Both the position numbers and the translations under genes were made by a program. A stretch of DNA of 64,000 nt from positions 62,001 through 126,000 of the forward strand of contig CAYLYH010000002.1 in assembly GCA_964388155.1 (NCBI GenBank). The letters are read 5' to 3'. Of the stretch, positions 1 to 9,589 are shown one piece after another. Below the pieces are notes generated by a model that was given only the letters and a program-made list of their open reading frames with translations, was not told the DNA's origin and did no database searches. The number at the start of each line of letters is the position of its first letter. The first letter of the stretch is position 1. This DNA is from JACNKV01 sp964388155 (GTDB lineage: Bacteria > Fidelibacterota > Marinisomatia > Marinisomatales > JACNKV01).

Positions 1-1530
1 GCGGATGTGCTCACGAATATCCGTTTTTTCTTCATCGTTTGCTACTAAATCATAATATAGAAAATAGCCGTACATATGCCCGGTAATTTCATCACTGCTG
101 GTATCGCCTTTCCACCACCATTTACCGTTTTGGGATTTACGCCACAATGTTGCCCTGGTCCGCTTTGCCCTTGGATCTCCGACTCTTTCCGAAGCCCAAT
201 CCTGATCGGTTATCCGTCTGTTTTTTTCTTCGATGTTTTTCCACGTAGACGGAATGACCGACCGGGCTACAAATCCATTCGTACTGGTGACAGTTTGCAG
301 AAATTTCATTGCTGCATAGGCTTTATCGGCATTTTCCTTCGCTTCGGGGTCACCGGTATCCGCATAACGATAGGATTCCATTGCCAAATACATCCCGGTA
401 TATTGTCCGTCATTGTCATTTTCTAACGGCTGCCAAGATGATAAGTCACCCGGCTCAGACAGAAGACATTTTTCTACCAAATAAGGTTCACGAACATGCC
501 TGGAGTAACATTTATCAAGAATCTCATCGGACTTTTCTTTTAGCGTCATCAAATTCTGCTTTATGATGCTAATCCCCTTGTCGGTAGCAATTAAGGCATT
601 TCCCTCATCATCAAATATTATATCATTTACTTTATCGTCAAGCAACCAGCGTTTACTACGTCGCACAGACCATGATCCATTATAAAACCGCGCTACACCT
701 TTATCTGTCCCTACCCATATTTTTCCATCAGGACTACTTTCCACCACATTCACTGAAGCCGATGGTAATCCTTTTCTAGGCGTGTAATGGTTGATTCTTT
801 TACCTTCAGAGTGAACCGTGATGCCGCCCAATCCGCCAATCCAAAATTTATTATTTCCAACATACGCCATATCACGAATATCTGCGCTGAGAAGTTCTTT
901 CTTATCCTGAATTAGAGCGTAACTTGCTCCATTATAGCGATATAAACCTATCCCGGTTGCAATCCATAATTTATTGTTATATTGTTTTACCGAGCGGATA
1001 TTTTTAGAAATCGGAAGTTCGGTAAACGACCATTCTTCATTAGAACATTTCCACTGACCGTCGGGTCCATAAGCATGAATGACCCCGTTAAGTTCCGCAA
1101 TTGCAGCGATTGGGGAATGAATATTCTCAACTTTGGTTAACTCTTTTTGGCTTAGTTCGTAAATTCCATTCCATGACCCAATTAGCAGTGTTCCTTTTGA
1201 AGATATAAAAAGATCAAAAACCGGACCTTTATTAGCAGACTCAAATAGGTTTGTCCAAATATTTTTCTCGAAATCATGCTGGTAAAAACCGGTTTTTGTC
1301 CCGCAAAAATATTGATTATTGAATTCCATTATAGTTAATACACATTCACCGTCATTTGAAATAGTATGTGGTTCATGCCATTCTTGTGTAAAAGGAATAT
1401 CATAAACAGGAACATTCTCGGAAACTTCCTTAGTGCTGCAGCCTAGCAGAGTAAGCATTGAAGCAAGTAACATAAAAACAGTTATTTTACGTATTATCTC
1501 GACACCACGCTGAAAAAGAATAATAATCAT
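1..1530 (-). CDS. Two-component-regulator-propeller-like lipoprotein, 3' end cut by window
   Basis: Read by reverse translation, this frame stays open for 510 codons from an ATG at 1530 to the left edge, so the C-terminus is missing. An internal ATG at 1473 gives a cleaner lipoprotein signal, a hydrophobic stretch ending in LLGC, and is the more likely start. Residues about 60-330 carry repeated short beta-propeller blades (LWIATGIGLYRYNG, IWVGTDKGVARF, ALIATDKGISII) as in the Reg_prop family. The part after about residue 370 (DGQYTGMYLAMESYRYADTG) looks like an alpha-helical, barrel-type domain. It is probably an envelope-anchored protein facing the periplasm or surface. Its function is unknown; lying divergent to a sugar-catabolic run makes a glycan-related role plausible, but this is inference. 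Confidence 0.75.
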   Translation of the reverse strand, partial: MIIILFQRGVEIIRKITVFMLLASMLTLLGCSTKEVSENVPVYDIPFTQEWHEPHTISNDGECVLTIMEFNNQYFCGTKTGFYQHDFEKNIWTNLFESANKGPVFDLFISSKGTLLIGSWNGIYELSQKELTKVENIHSPIAAIAELNGVIHAYGPDGQWKCSNEEWSFTELPISKNIRSVKQYNNKLWIATGIGLYRYNGASYALIQDKKELLSADIRDMAYVGNNKFWIGGLGGITVHSEGKRINHYTPRKGLPSASVNVVESSPDGKIWVGTDKGVARFYNGSWSVRRSKRWLLDDKVNDIIFDDEGNALIATDKGISIIKQNLMTLKEKSDEILDKCYSRHVREPYLVEKCLLSEPGDLSSWQPLENDNDGQYTGMYLAMESYRYADTGDPEAKENADKAYAAMKFLQTVTSTNGFVARSVIPSTWKNIEEKNRRITDQDWASERVGDPRAKRTRATLWRKSQNGKWWWKGDTSSDEITGHMYGYFLYYDLVANDEEKTDIREHIR

Positions 1531-1550
1531 TGCTTTAATTTAACTAAACT

Positions 1551-2558
1551 ATGGAAATTATAAGATATAATATTTCACTTTCTACTAAAAATAACGGCTT
1601 TCTAATTAAAAGCAGAAATAAAGATAACAATTTGAGCACCACTTTCCATCTCCCGTCCGGGGTGTGGCCTGTCATGCTGACTCCATTCGATCAGAATAAA
1701 AAGATCGACTGGGACGTATTGCCTTCTTTAGTCGAACACTATATTAAATCCGGAGCAGATGGACTCTTTGCTGTCTGCGGCTCAAGTGAAATGTTTGAAC
1801 TATCATGGTCCGAACGTCTAATGCTGACAGAACACATTATCAAGATTGTCGATAAGAGATTACCGGTGATTGTTAGCGGCATTTTTGGGGATAATATTAT
1901 TCAGCAATCTGAACACGTACATGAAATGTACGGAGTTGGTGCGAATGCAATCATATTACTGGTTAATCAGCTTGCAGGGGAAAAAGATTCTGAGGATATC
2001 TGGATACAAAATGCCGAAGAATTATTATCCAAAACAGATGATATACCGTTAGGATTGTATGAATGCCCTTCTCCGTATCATCGACTGATTTCACCTGAAT
2101 TACTAAAATGGACAAGTAGTACAAACCGATTTTATTGGATAAAAGAAACTTCTGAAAATATCGACAGTCTCAGAAATAAAATTCATACTGTTTCCGATTC
2201 TCGATTTCACATCTTTAATGCCGATTCCAGAATTCAGCTTGATGCTCTCCTTACCGGCGCCAAGGGTTATTGTGGAATAGCAACAAATTATTACTCTGAT
2301 CTTATAAATTGGTTAAATAACAATCACGCATCTAAACAAAAACTGGCAAAAGGTATCCAACAGTTTATGAATAAAACGCACGCAGTTATTAATCATAAAT
2401 ACTTATCTTCTGCAAAATATTATGCGAAAATATCCGGCGTTCCGATCAGAACAACATGCCGCTCCACGAATGAAATACTCACACAATCAGATATTGAGCA
2501 ACTAGATAATTTGAAAAACCAACACGAACATTGGCAACAAATATTAAACTTAAACTAA
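1551..2558 (+). CDS. DapA/NanA-family (class I) aldolase or lyase
   Basis: This is a TIM-barrel enzyme of the dihydrodipicolinate synthase/N-acetylneuraminate lyase family. The domain starts at LPSGVWPVMLTPF. The GSSE segment replaces the usual GTTGE loop, GLYECPSPYHR holds the proton-shuttling tyrosine, and FYWIKETS holds the Schiff-base lysine. It is unlikely to be biosynthetic DapA, because the loop is divergent and the gene opens a sugar-catabolic run with symporters, a sugar kinase and a GH3 enzyme. Cleavage of a 2-keto-3-deoxy sugar acid or related substrate is inferred. The first ~27 residues are low-complexity and a TATAAT lies inside them (1566-1571), so the real start may be TTG at 1632. 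Neither start has a good ribosome binding site. Confidence 0.85.
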   Translation: MEIIRYNISLSTKNNGFLIKSRNKDNNLSTTFHLPSGVWPVMLTPFDQNKKIDWDVLPSLVEHYIKSGADGLFAVCGSSEMFELSWSERLMLTEHIIKIVDKRLPVIVSGIFGDNIIQQSEHVHEMYGVGANAIILLVNQLAGEKDSEDIWIQNAEELLSKTDDIPLGLYECPSPYHRLISPELLKWTSSTNRFYWIKETSENIDSLRNKIHTVSDSRFHIFNADSRIQLDALLTGAKGYCGIATNYYSDLINWLNNNHASKQKLAKGIQQFMNKTHAVINHKYLSSAKYYAKISGVPIRTTCRSTNEILTQSDIEQLDNLKNQHEHWQQILNLN

Positions 2559-2568
2559 GGAGAAACTA

Positions 2569-4119
2569 ATGGCACTTCACTGGATTGATTTAACCGTATT
2601 GATAGGATATTTGGCTCTTGTAGCCGGTATGGGAGTTTACTTCTCAAGGAAAAATGTCAGCACCGAGGAATATTTTGTAGGTGGTCGATCATTTTCCGGT
2701 TGGGTAATCGGATTAAGTTTAGTAGGAACCTCAATTAGCTCGATAACGTTTCTCTCCTTCCCCGCTGATGCATTCAAAACCACCTGGATTCGGTTTATTA
2801 CAACATGGTCTATGCCTTTAGGCTTGCTTATAGCTGCATACGTATTTTTACCGTTTTTCCGACGTCGTCGAATCACTTCAGCTTATGAGTATCTTGAGGA
2901 GCGTTTCGGTCCATCCGTCAGAGTCTACGGAGGAATTACATTTATCATCTCTCAATTGGTTAGAGTAAGTCTGATCCTCTATCTTGTCTCATTGCTCATG
3001 CATGAAATGACCGGGCTTTCACCTATCGTTAGCGTACTTATCAGCGGAGTATTTGTTGCGCTTTATACTATCATCGGAGGAATCAAGGCTGTGATTTGGA
3101 CTGATGTCATACAAACGGTTGTGCTGGTCTTAGGTGGCTTATTAACGCTTGGTGTAATCGTCTATCACCTCCCGGGCGGATTGGGACAAATTTTCTCTGT
3201 AGCCTTTGCTGATGGAAAATTGTCTTTATCAGAATTAACAGATGAGAATGTGTTCAGACCTATTGAATGGAATTTTTCTATCACCAAAAAAACAGGTACA
3301 ATGCTTTTTTTAGTAGGACTTACAAATTGGTTGACTGAGTATAGTGCTAATCAAAATACTGTTCAACGCTATGCCGCAGCTAAAAGTACTTATGAAGCTC
3401 GAAAGGCTATGCTTGTATGCGTTTTGTCCAGCTTGCCAATCTGGGCGTTTTATATGTTTATCGGAACATCCCTTTATGTATTCTTCCAAGTCTTTCCTAC
3501 AACTGAAGCCGCACAAATGCTTTCCGGAGAGCTAAAAGCTGAACAGATATTTCCTTACTTTATCATGAATTATCTTCCCCCCGGACTTACAGGACTTGTT
3601 ATTGCAGCCGCAATGGCCGCCGCAATGTCCTCTCTGGATTCAAGTATTAACGCTATTTCCACCGTCGGTATTGTTGATATCTATCGTCGACACTTAGTAA
3701 AAGATAAGGACGATAATCACTATTTAAGAATTGCCTGGCTTATTGCCGGAGGAGCTGCTGTATTTATGATCGGCGGTGCTATCATTCTAACAATGTCAAA
3801 AACAAAAACTTTGCAAGATACGGCTACAATATTAGCATCGATCACCAGTGGAGGCCTACTGGGATTGTATCTTGTCGGATTCTTTACCCGGAAAGGAAGC
3901 GCCCGCTCAGTTTGGATAGGTCTGATCGTTACCTTTTTCTTCTCCCTGTGGACAATCTTAGCTAGCCGTGGATTAGTCCCCGATTGGCTGTCGGTTCCCT
4001 TCGATTTATACTACACAGGATTAATCGGAAATATCATCATGTTCGCTTTGGCTGTCGTTGCCGCTATCATGCTGTCTGATCGCCGAAAAATACTTAAGAA
4101 TTTGACGATTTGGGATTAG
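2569..4119 (+). CDS. Sodium:solute symporter (SSS) family transporter
   Basis: A 516-residue inner-membrane protein with about 13 hydrophobic segments and family landmarks: the first cytoplasmic loop STEEYFVGGRS, GGIKAVIWTDVIQT after the fifth helix, and AAMSSLDSSINAIS in the later sodium-site helix. SSS proteins couple sodium entry to uptake of sugars, sugar acids, amino acids or related solutes. The substrate cannot be read from sequence. An AAGGAG site sits just before the ATG, and the gene begins 10 bases after the DapA-family gene, so the two are probably co-transcribed. A likely job is import of the sugar handled by the neighbouring enzymes (inference). Confidence 0.9.
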   Translation: MALHWIDLTVLIGYLALVAGMGVYFSRKNVSTEEYFVGGRSFSGWVIGLSLVGTSISSITFLSFPADAFKTTWIRFITTWSMPLGLLIAAYVFLPFFRRRRITSAYEYLEERFGPSVRVYGGITFIISQLVRVSLILYLVSLLMHEMTGLSPIVSVLISGVFVALYTIIGGIKAVIWTDVIQTVVLVLGGLLTLGVIVYHLPGGLGQIFSVAFADGKLSLSELTDENVFRPIEWNFSITKKTGTMLFLVGLTNWLTEYSANQNTVQRYAAAKSTYEARKAMLVCVLSSLPIWAFYMFIGTSLYVFFQVFPTTEAAQMLSGELKAEQIFPYFIMNYLPPGLTGLVIAAAMAAAMSSLDSSINAISTVGIVDIYRRHLVKDKDDNHYLRIAWLIAGGAAVFMIGGAIILTMSKTKTLQDTATILASITSGGLLGLYLVGFFTRKGSARSVWIGLIVTFFFSLWTILASRGLVPDWLSVPFDLYYTGLIGNIIMFALAVVAAIMLSDRRKILKNLTIWD

Positions 4120-4126
4120 TAAGCAT

Positions 4127-6028
4127 ATGCTAGAAAAACAACAAGTCGAATCAATACTAAGGAATATCCGTAGTGTTAAAATTTCCGTATATGGCGATTT
4201 TTGTCTGGATGCTTACTGGTTCATGGATCCGCGCGGCTCAGAAATATCAGTGGAAACTGGTTTAATGGCAGAAGCAGTCACCAGACAAAAATATTCTCTG
4301 GGCGGTGCCGGTAATATCGTTGCCAATTTAGCTGCACTAAATCCGGCGGAAATTCAATCGATCGGTGTAATCGGGGATGATATATTCGGTCGCGAGCTTT
4401 TGCAGATATTGCAGAGATTAGGTGTAAAAACTTCTGGACTGACCATACAAAAGGATGACTTTGACACTGTTGTCTTCAGTAAACGATATTTGCGAGGAGA
4501 AGAACAACCCCGTATTGACTTTGGTTTTTTCAATCAACGTTCTAAAGAAACAGATACAATTCTACTTAATTCATTTAAATTGGCACTAGAATCTTCGGAT
4601 GTGCTTATCCTAAATCAGCAAGTCCCCGGAAGCATTACAAATCCTCATTTCATTGATAAACTTAACCAACTAATTGCTGAATATCCCGACAAACTTGTAT
4701 TGCTGGACTCTCGTCACTACTCCGATAATTTCAGCAACGTTTTTCTAAAAATAAATCAAGTTGAAGCTGCAATTCTGAACAACAGAAATGCCAATCCGGA
4801 TGATACGTTTTCTTCAGCAGACTTAAAAGTTTTTGCTTCTGAACTCCACAAAATTTACCACAGACCCATATTTATCAGTCGTGGAGAGCACGGTCTGATT
4901 GGAACGGATAACAACGTTGAGTTTGAGGTATCAGGAATTCAGCTTGTAAATCAAGTGGATCCAGTCGGAGCTGGAGATACGATGCTCAGTGCCCTTGCAT
5001 GTTGTCTGGGAGCAGGAGAATCCTCAGCTACTGCCGCAGAATTTGCAAATTATGCTTCGGCGGTAACAGTTCAGAAGTTGTTTCAAACAGGGACTGCCTC
5101 CGGTGAAGAAATTCTGGATTTAGTTAATGAAGCTACATTCATTTATAATCCGGAATTGGCCGAAATCCCAGGCAAAGCCGAATATTTAACCGGTTCGCAA
5201 ATTGAAATCTGTGTAGACACTAGGGACCTCCCCAGCGGTAATATTACACATGCTGTCTTTGATCACGACGGAACAATCAGTGTACTCAGAGAAGGTTGGG
5301 AAACAATCATGGAGCCCATGATGGTTAAGGCTATTCTTGGAGATGAGTATCATTCCGCAAATATATCATTCCGCAGTAAAGTAGCTGCCCGTGTCCGTAG
5401 TTTTATCGATAATACTACTGGAATCCAAACCATTCTCCAAATGGATGGTTTAGTTGATATCATCAAAGAATTTGGTTTTGTACCAAAAAATAAAATTCTT
5501 GATAAATTCGAATACAAAGCAATTTACAACGATGCTCTAATGAAGTCCGTAAATGAAAGAATTACAAAATTGAAAAATGGGCAAATGACTCCCGTAGATT
5601 TTTCAGTACCGGGCAGTATTACATTCCTAAAAGATTTGCGCGAGCGCGGAATAACGCTATATCTCGCCAGCGGAACCGATGTGGACGACGTCATTAATGA
5701 AGCGGAAATTATGGGGTATGCAGATCTGTTTAACGGCGGGATCTATGGAGCAGTCGGTGATGTAAGTAAATACTCCAAGAAAAAAGTTCTGCAGGAGATC
5801 ATGGCAAAAAACAAATTGAATGGCCCTGAGCTAATCACATTTGGAGACGGTCCTGTAGAAATACGTGAGTGTGTGAAAAATAAAGGAATTGCCGTTGGAA
5901 TTGCCAGTGATGAAAAACATCCGGGACAACTTGAAAAAAACAAACGTTGCCGATTGATAAAAGCCGGTGCAAAATTGATTGCCAGAGATTTTCTAGAATC
6001 AGAAATATTAATAAATTTATTAACATAA
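4127..6028 (+). CDS. PfkB-family sugar kinase fused to HAD-family phosphatase
   Basis: A two-domain 633-residue protein. Residues about 1-325 are a ribokinase/PfkB fold most like the kinase half of HldE (RfaE): YGDFCLDAYW near the start, SLGGAGNIVANLAAL, and DPVGAGDTMLSA, whose D284 would be the catalytic base. Residues about 370-633 form a HAD hydrolase: FDHDGTI with nucleophile D379 and D381, LYLASGTD as motif II, and ITFGDGPVEIREC as motif IV. In heptose synthesis an HldE kinase makes a bisphosphate and a HAD enzyme, GmhB, removes one phosphate. A fused kinase and phosphatase next to an HldD-like epimerase is suggestive, but no nucleotidyltransferase domain is present. Domain calls are firm; substrate and order of reactions are not known. 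Confidence 0.85.
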   Translation: MLEKQQVESILRNIRSVKISVYGDFCLDAYWFMDPRGSEISVETGLMAEAVTRQKYSLGGAGNIVANLAALNPAEIQSIGVIGDDIFGRELLQILQRLGVKTSGLTIQKDDFDTVVFSKRYLRGEEQPRIDFGFFNQRSKETDTILLNSFKLALESSDVLILNQQVPGSITNPHFIDKLNQLIAEYPDKLVLLDSRHYSDNFSNVFLKINQVEAAILNNRNANPDDTFSSADLKVFASELHKIYHRPIFISRGEHGLIGTDNNVEFEVSGIQLVNQVDPVGAGDTMLSALACCLGAGESSATAAEFANYASAVTVQKLFQTGTASGEEILDLVNEATFIYNPELAEIPGKAEYLTGSQIEICVDTRDLPSGNITHAVFDHDGTISVLREGWETIMEPMMVKAILGDEYHSANISFRSKVAARVRSFIDNTTGIQTILQMDGLVDIIKEFGFVPKNKILDKFEYKAIYNDALMKSVNERITKLKNGQMTPVDFSVPGSITFLKDLRERGITLYLASGTDVDDVINEAEIMGYADLFNGGIYGAVGDVSKYSKKKVLQEIMAKNKLNGPELITFGDGPVEIRECVKNKGIAVGIASDEKHPGQLEKNKRCRLIKAGAKLIARDFLESEILINLLT

Positions 6029-6038
6029 GAGGTATAAA

Positions 6039-6986
6039 ATGAGAATTATTGTAACCGGCGGTGCCGGAATGATTGGCAGTAATATCGTCAAAGGATTGAA
6101 CAAACAGGGATATGAAAATATTATTGTCGTTGATAATCTCACAGATGGAAAGAAATTCCATAATATTGCAGATTGTCAAATATCGGATTATATCGACAAA
6201 GATGCTTTTATAAAATTAATCGTCGATGAGAATGAACTTGGTGAGATTAAAGCAGTTTTTCACGAAGGTGCCTGTTCCGTTACGACAGAATGGAACGGTA
6301 AATACATGCTGAATAATAATTTTACCTACTCCAAGGAACTCTTGCACTACTGTCTGTGGCGAAATATCCCATTTTATTATGCTTCATCGGCGGCAACATA
6401 CGGAAATAGCACCACTTTTAAAGAGGAACCGAAATTTGAACTCCCGATCAATGTCTACGGATATTCCAAATACCTCTTCGATCAGTATATTCGACACCGT
6501 GAAACCAATTTCGAAAGCCAGGTAGTTGGGTTTCGATACTTTAACGTGTACGGTCCGCGTGAGCAGCATAAAGGTAGTATGGCTAGTGTCGCTTTTCATT
6601 TAAATAATCAAATCGAAAAAGGCGAGAATCCAAAACTTTTTACCGGTAGTGACGGATATGCAGATGGAGAGCAGCGTCGGGATTTTATTTACGTGGGAGA
6701 TACCGTTGACGTAAATCTCTGGATGCTTGAACATCCTGAAGTATCAGGGATCTTTAATATCGGTACAGGGAGAAGCCAAACCTTCAATGAGGTCGCTCAG
6801 GCAGTCACCGATTTTCACGGAAAAGGGCAAATTGAGTACATTCCCTTCCCTGATCATTTAAAAGACAGTTATCAAAGTTTCACCGAAGCTGATATTTCTA
6901 AATTACGGAAAGCAGGATACGATAAGCCATTCAAATCCGTGCAAGATGGCGTCGCCGAATATATGAATTGGCTGCACAGATCGTAA
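6039..6986 (+). CDS. HldD-like ADP-glyceromanno-heptose 6-epimerase family protein
   Basis: An extended short-chain dehydrogenase/reductase of 315 residues, the usual length for HldD (RfaD). It has an N-terminal NAD(P)-binding glycine motif TGGAGMIGSNIV, the HldD-like NLTDGKKFHNIAD segment, the catalytic pair in YGYSKYLFDQY, and RYFNVYGPREQHKGSMASVAF, typical of this subfamily. HldD converts ADP-D-glycero-D-manno-heptose to the L-glycero form for LPS core. Here it follows the PfkB-HAD fusion by 10 bases inside a transporter/glycosidase run, so it could act in lipopolysaccharide heptose synthesis or on a related nucleotide sugar. The symbol is left empty because the context is atypical. An AGAGG site precedes the ATG. 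Confidence 0.85.
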   Translation: MRIIVTGGAGMIGSNIVKGLNKQGYENIIVVDNLTDGKKFHNIADCQISDYIDKDAFIKLIVDENELGEIKAVFHEGACSVTTEWNGKYMLNNNFTYSKELLHYCLWRNIPFYYASSAATYGNSTTFKEEPKFELPINVYGYSKYLFDQYIRHRETNFESQVVGFRYFNVYGPREQHKGSMASVAFHLNNQIEKGENPKLFTGSDGYADGEQRRDFIYVGDTVDVNLWMLEHPEVSGIFNIGTGRSQTFNEVAQAVTDFHGKGQIEYIPFPDHLKDSYQSFTEADISKLRKAGYDKPFKSVQDGVAEYMNWLHRS

Positions 6987-7018
6987 TTCTTAACTCCAAG
7001 CCAGTAAAGGTGATTTCT

Positions 7019-9559
7019 ATGAATAGCAAAACTCTTCACATATTTCTTCTTTCTTTTATACTAATTGTAGCTTCTTGTTACACTCCAATCGGCCAACCTA
7101 CTGAGCAATGGAAAGACACGATTGATGGGAAAGTTGAAGTTATTCTGAACCAAATGACGTTGGAAGAAAAAATCGATCTCTTGGGGGGAGAAGGATTTAA
7201 AACCTCTAAAAACGAACGTCTTGGCATTCCTGAATTAGTTATGACCGACGGTCCGCTCGGTCCAAACTCAAACGGACTTTCAACCAATTATTCATCAATG
7301 ATTAATCTTGCTGCTAGTTTTGACACTCATTTGATGCGAAGGGTTGCCATTAATATCGGACAGGAGACCAGAATCAAAGACCGCAATATGCTTTTGGGAC
7401 CTTGCTTGAATATCGCTCGAGCACCTCATGCAGGACGAACATTTGAAGGTTTTGGCGAAGACCCATATCTTGTTTCAAGAATGGCTGTAGAATTTGTAAA
7501 AGGCGTTGAGAGCCAGGGTGTGGCAACGTGTACTAAACATTTTGTGGCCAATAATCAAGAATGGAACCGCTTTGATGTGGATGCCCGCATTAGTGAGCGA
7601 GCTTTACACGAAATATATTTCCCGGCGTTCAGAGCCGCTGTCATCGAAGCAGATGGATCAACAATCATGGCAGCCTATAACCAAATTCTAGGAGATTATA
7701 GTACGGAGAGTCACTATACGCTTACTGATATTCTGAAAAATGAGTGGGGATTCACCGGGGTGGCAGTATCAGACTGGGGTGGCGCACGAACAACGGTAAA
7801 AATGGCTAATTCCGGTCTTGATCTGGAAATGCCGACAGGAATTCATTACAATGAAAAATTAATTAAAGCTATCAAAGACGGATCAGTCACTCAAAATACA
7901 GTTGATGACAAAGTACGTCGAATTTTACGAGTTATGATGAAAAAGGGATTATTCAACCAACCTAAAAATTTATTTGCAGAGGATACATCTAATACTCCGG
8001 AACGCCGTGCACTGGCATTAGAAACCGCTCAAAAAAGTATTGTCCTGCTTAGGAATGGAGGTGATTTTCTTCCACTAGATGCAGCAAAGATCAAATCGAT
8101 CGCTATTATCGGGCCCAATGGCAACGTAGCTCAAATGCACGGCGGAGGAAGCGGAAGTTTGACGGGTCATTATGGTATATCACCTTTGGAAGGAATAAGT
8201 AACAAAGTCGGAGATTCCATCTCTGTTAAGTTTGCTCGCGGTGTTGTTGAAGAGAGCAAAGACCTGCCAATTGCTGGTGCGGAACATTATTTTCTCCAGG
8301 ACGGAAGTCCCGGAATCTATGCTGAGTATTTTAATAATCGAGAGCAGAAAGGCGAGCCGGTATATACCTGCATAGAAACTGACATCGATTTTGATTGGGG
8401 GTTCGGTGGAGACAAAGGTGGTCCCGGCTCTCCGAAGCCAGGTGTCGTTAATCTGGAAAAATGGTCGGCTCGCTGGACCGGTAAGTTCGCCTCTCCCGGT
8501 GATGGTTGGTATGAATTTGGACTCAGATCTGATAACGGTGTTCGTATGTATATCGACGGGAAAAAGGTTCTGGATTACTGGGTAGATTCCAAACCCGGAC
8601 AATTTAAAATCATCCGGTATAAATTCGAAGCTGATAAACTCTATGATCTACAGGTGGATTTCTATGAGAATATCGGTAGTTGCCGTTGCCGCTTAGGATT
8701 TGCTCCGTTTGATTACGGTAACAAATTGGATGAAGCTGTCGAAGTCGCCACAAAGGCTGACATTACTATTCTCTGCCTTGGGTTAAATATGTTCATGGAG
8801 GGGGAAGCCGTTGATCGGGATGAACTGGATTTACCAGTAGATCAATTAGCCCTATTGGATGCTATTACGGCTGTTAATCAAAATACAATTGTGGTGTTAA
8901 ACAACGCCACGCCGATCCTGATGAACGATTGGCTGGATAAAGTTCCGGCTGTTGTAGATGCCCTGTATCCGGGACAGGAAGGCGGGAATGCATTGGCTGA
9001 TATACTTTTCGGGGATGTAAATCCTTCCGGACGACTTCCATTGACTTTTCCGCAAAAATGGGAAGACACACCGGTTAAAGATACATATCCGGGTGTAAAG
9101 GCTTTTGCCGAATACAAAGAAGGAATTTTTGTCGGATACCGGCATTATGATAAATACAACATAGAGCCGGAATTCCCATTCGGTCACGGACTGTCTTACA
9201 CTACATTTGAGTATAGCAATATAGAAATTGATAATATTCGTACAAACCCCGGTGGTCAAATGTATATCGTTTCAGTAACTGTAGAAAACACTGGTGAAGT
9301 ATTCGGCGAAGAAGTTGTCCAACTGTATATCAAGGATGTCAAGTCAAGTGTGGAACGTGAGTCTAAGGCGTTGAAAGGATTTAAACGAATTGCTTTGATA
9401 CCGGGCGAGTCCAAAACCGTTTCGCTGGAAATAAAGTCCGATGATTTGAGCTTTTTCCATCCTGAAAAAAAGAAATGGATTGTTGAGCCGGGAGAATTTG
9501 AAGTAATGATAGGCAGCTCCTCACGGGATATTCGTCTTACGGAAATAGTCACTTACTAA
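7019..9559 (+). CDS. GH3 beta-glucosidase-type lipoprotein with PA14 insertion
   Basis: A glycoside hydrolase family 3 enzyme, probably exported and lipid-anchored. A start at ATG 7019, after AAGGTG, is chosen over an upstream one at 6968: it avoids overlap with the epimerase and yields a clean signal peptide with lipobox VASC (C20). The N-terminal TIM barrel carries the nucleophile in VAVSDWGG (D252). Residues about 424-564 form a PA14 domain (GIYAEYFNN; GWYEFGLRSDNGVRMYIDG), which in GH3 enzymes shapes substrate choice. The beta-sandwich follows, and a fibronectin III-like domain ends the protein. It probably releases glucose or another terminal beta-linked sugar from oligosaccharides in the periplasm or at the surface. 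Linkage preference cannot be read. Confidence 0.93.
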   Translation: MNSKTLHIFLLSFILIVASCYTPIGQPTEQWKDTIDGKVEVILNQMTLEEKIDLLGGEGFKTSKNERLGIPELVMTDGPLGPNSNGLSTNYSSMINLAASFDTHLMRRVAINIGQETRIKDRNMLLGPCLNIARAPHAGRTFEGFGEDPYLVSRMAVEFVKGVESQGVATCTKHFVANNQEWNRFDVDARISERALHEIYFPAFRAAVIEADGSTIMAAYNQILGDYSTESHYTLTDILKNEWGFTGVAVSDWGGARTTVKMANSGLDLEMPTGIHYNEKLIKAIKDGSVTQNTVDDKVRRILRVMMKKGLFNQPKNLFAEDTSNTPERRALALETAQKSIVLLRNGGDFLPLDAAKIKSIAIIGPNGNVAQMHGGGSGSLTGHYGISPLEGISNKVGDSISVKFARGVVEESKDLPIAGAEHYFLQDGSPGIYAEYFNNREQKGEPVYTCIETDIDFDWGFGGDKGGPGSPKPGVVNLEKWSARWTGKFASPGDGWYEFGLRSDNGVRMYIDGKKVLDYWVDSKPGQFKIIRYKFEADKLYDLQVDFYENIGSCRCRLGFAPFDYGNKLDEAVEVATKADITILCLGLNMFMEGEAVDRDELDLPVDQLALLDAITAVNQNTIVVLNNATPILMNDWLDKVPAVVDALYPGQEGGNALADILFGDVNPSGRLPLTFPQKWEDTPVKDTYPGVKAFAEYKEGIFVGYRHYDKYNIEPEFPFGHGLSYTTFEYSNIEIDNIRTNPGGQMYIVSVTVENTGEVFGEEVVQLYIKDVKSSVERESKALKGFKRIALIPGESKTVSLEIKSDDLSFFHPEKKKWIVEPGEFEVMIGSSSRDIRLTEIVTY

Positions 9560-9589
9560 AATTCGATTGATGGAAAATATTTAACTACT

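Noticed and set aside
76..566. Two plus-strand open frames (116 and 85 codons) at the left edge
   Set aside because: They lie antisense within the long open propeller-lipoprotein frame, have no family features or ribosome sites, and are shadows of it.
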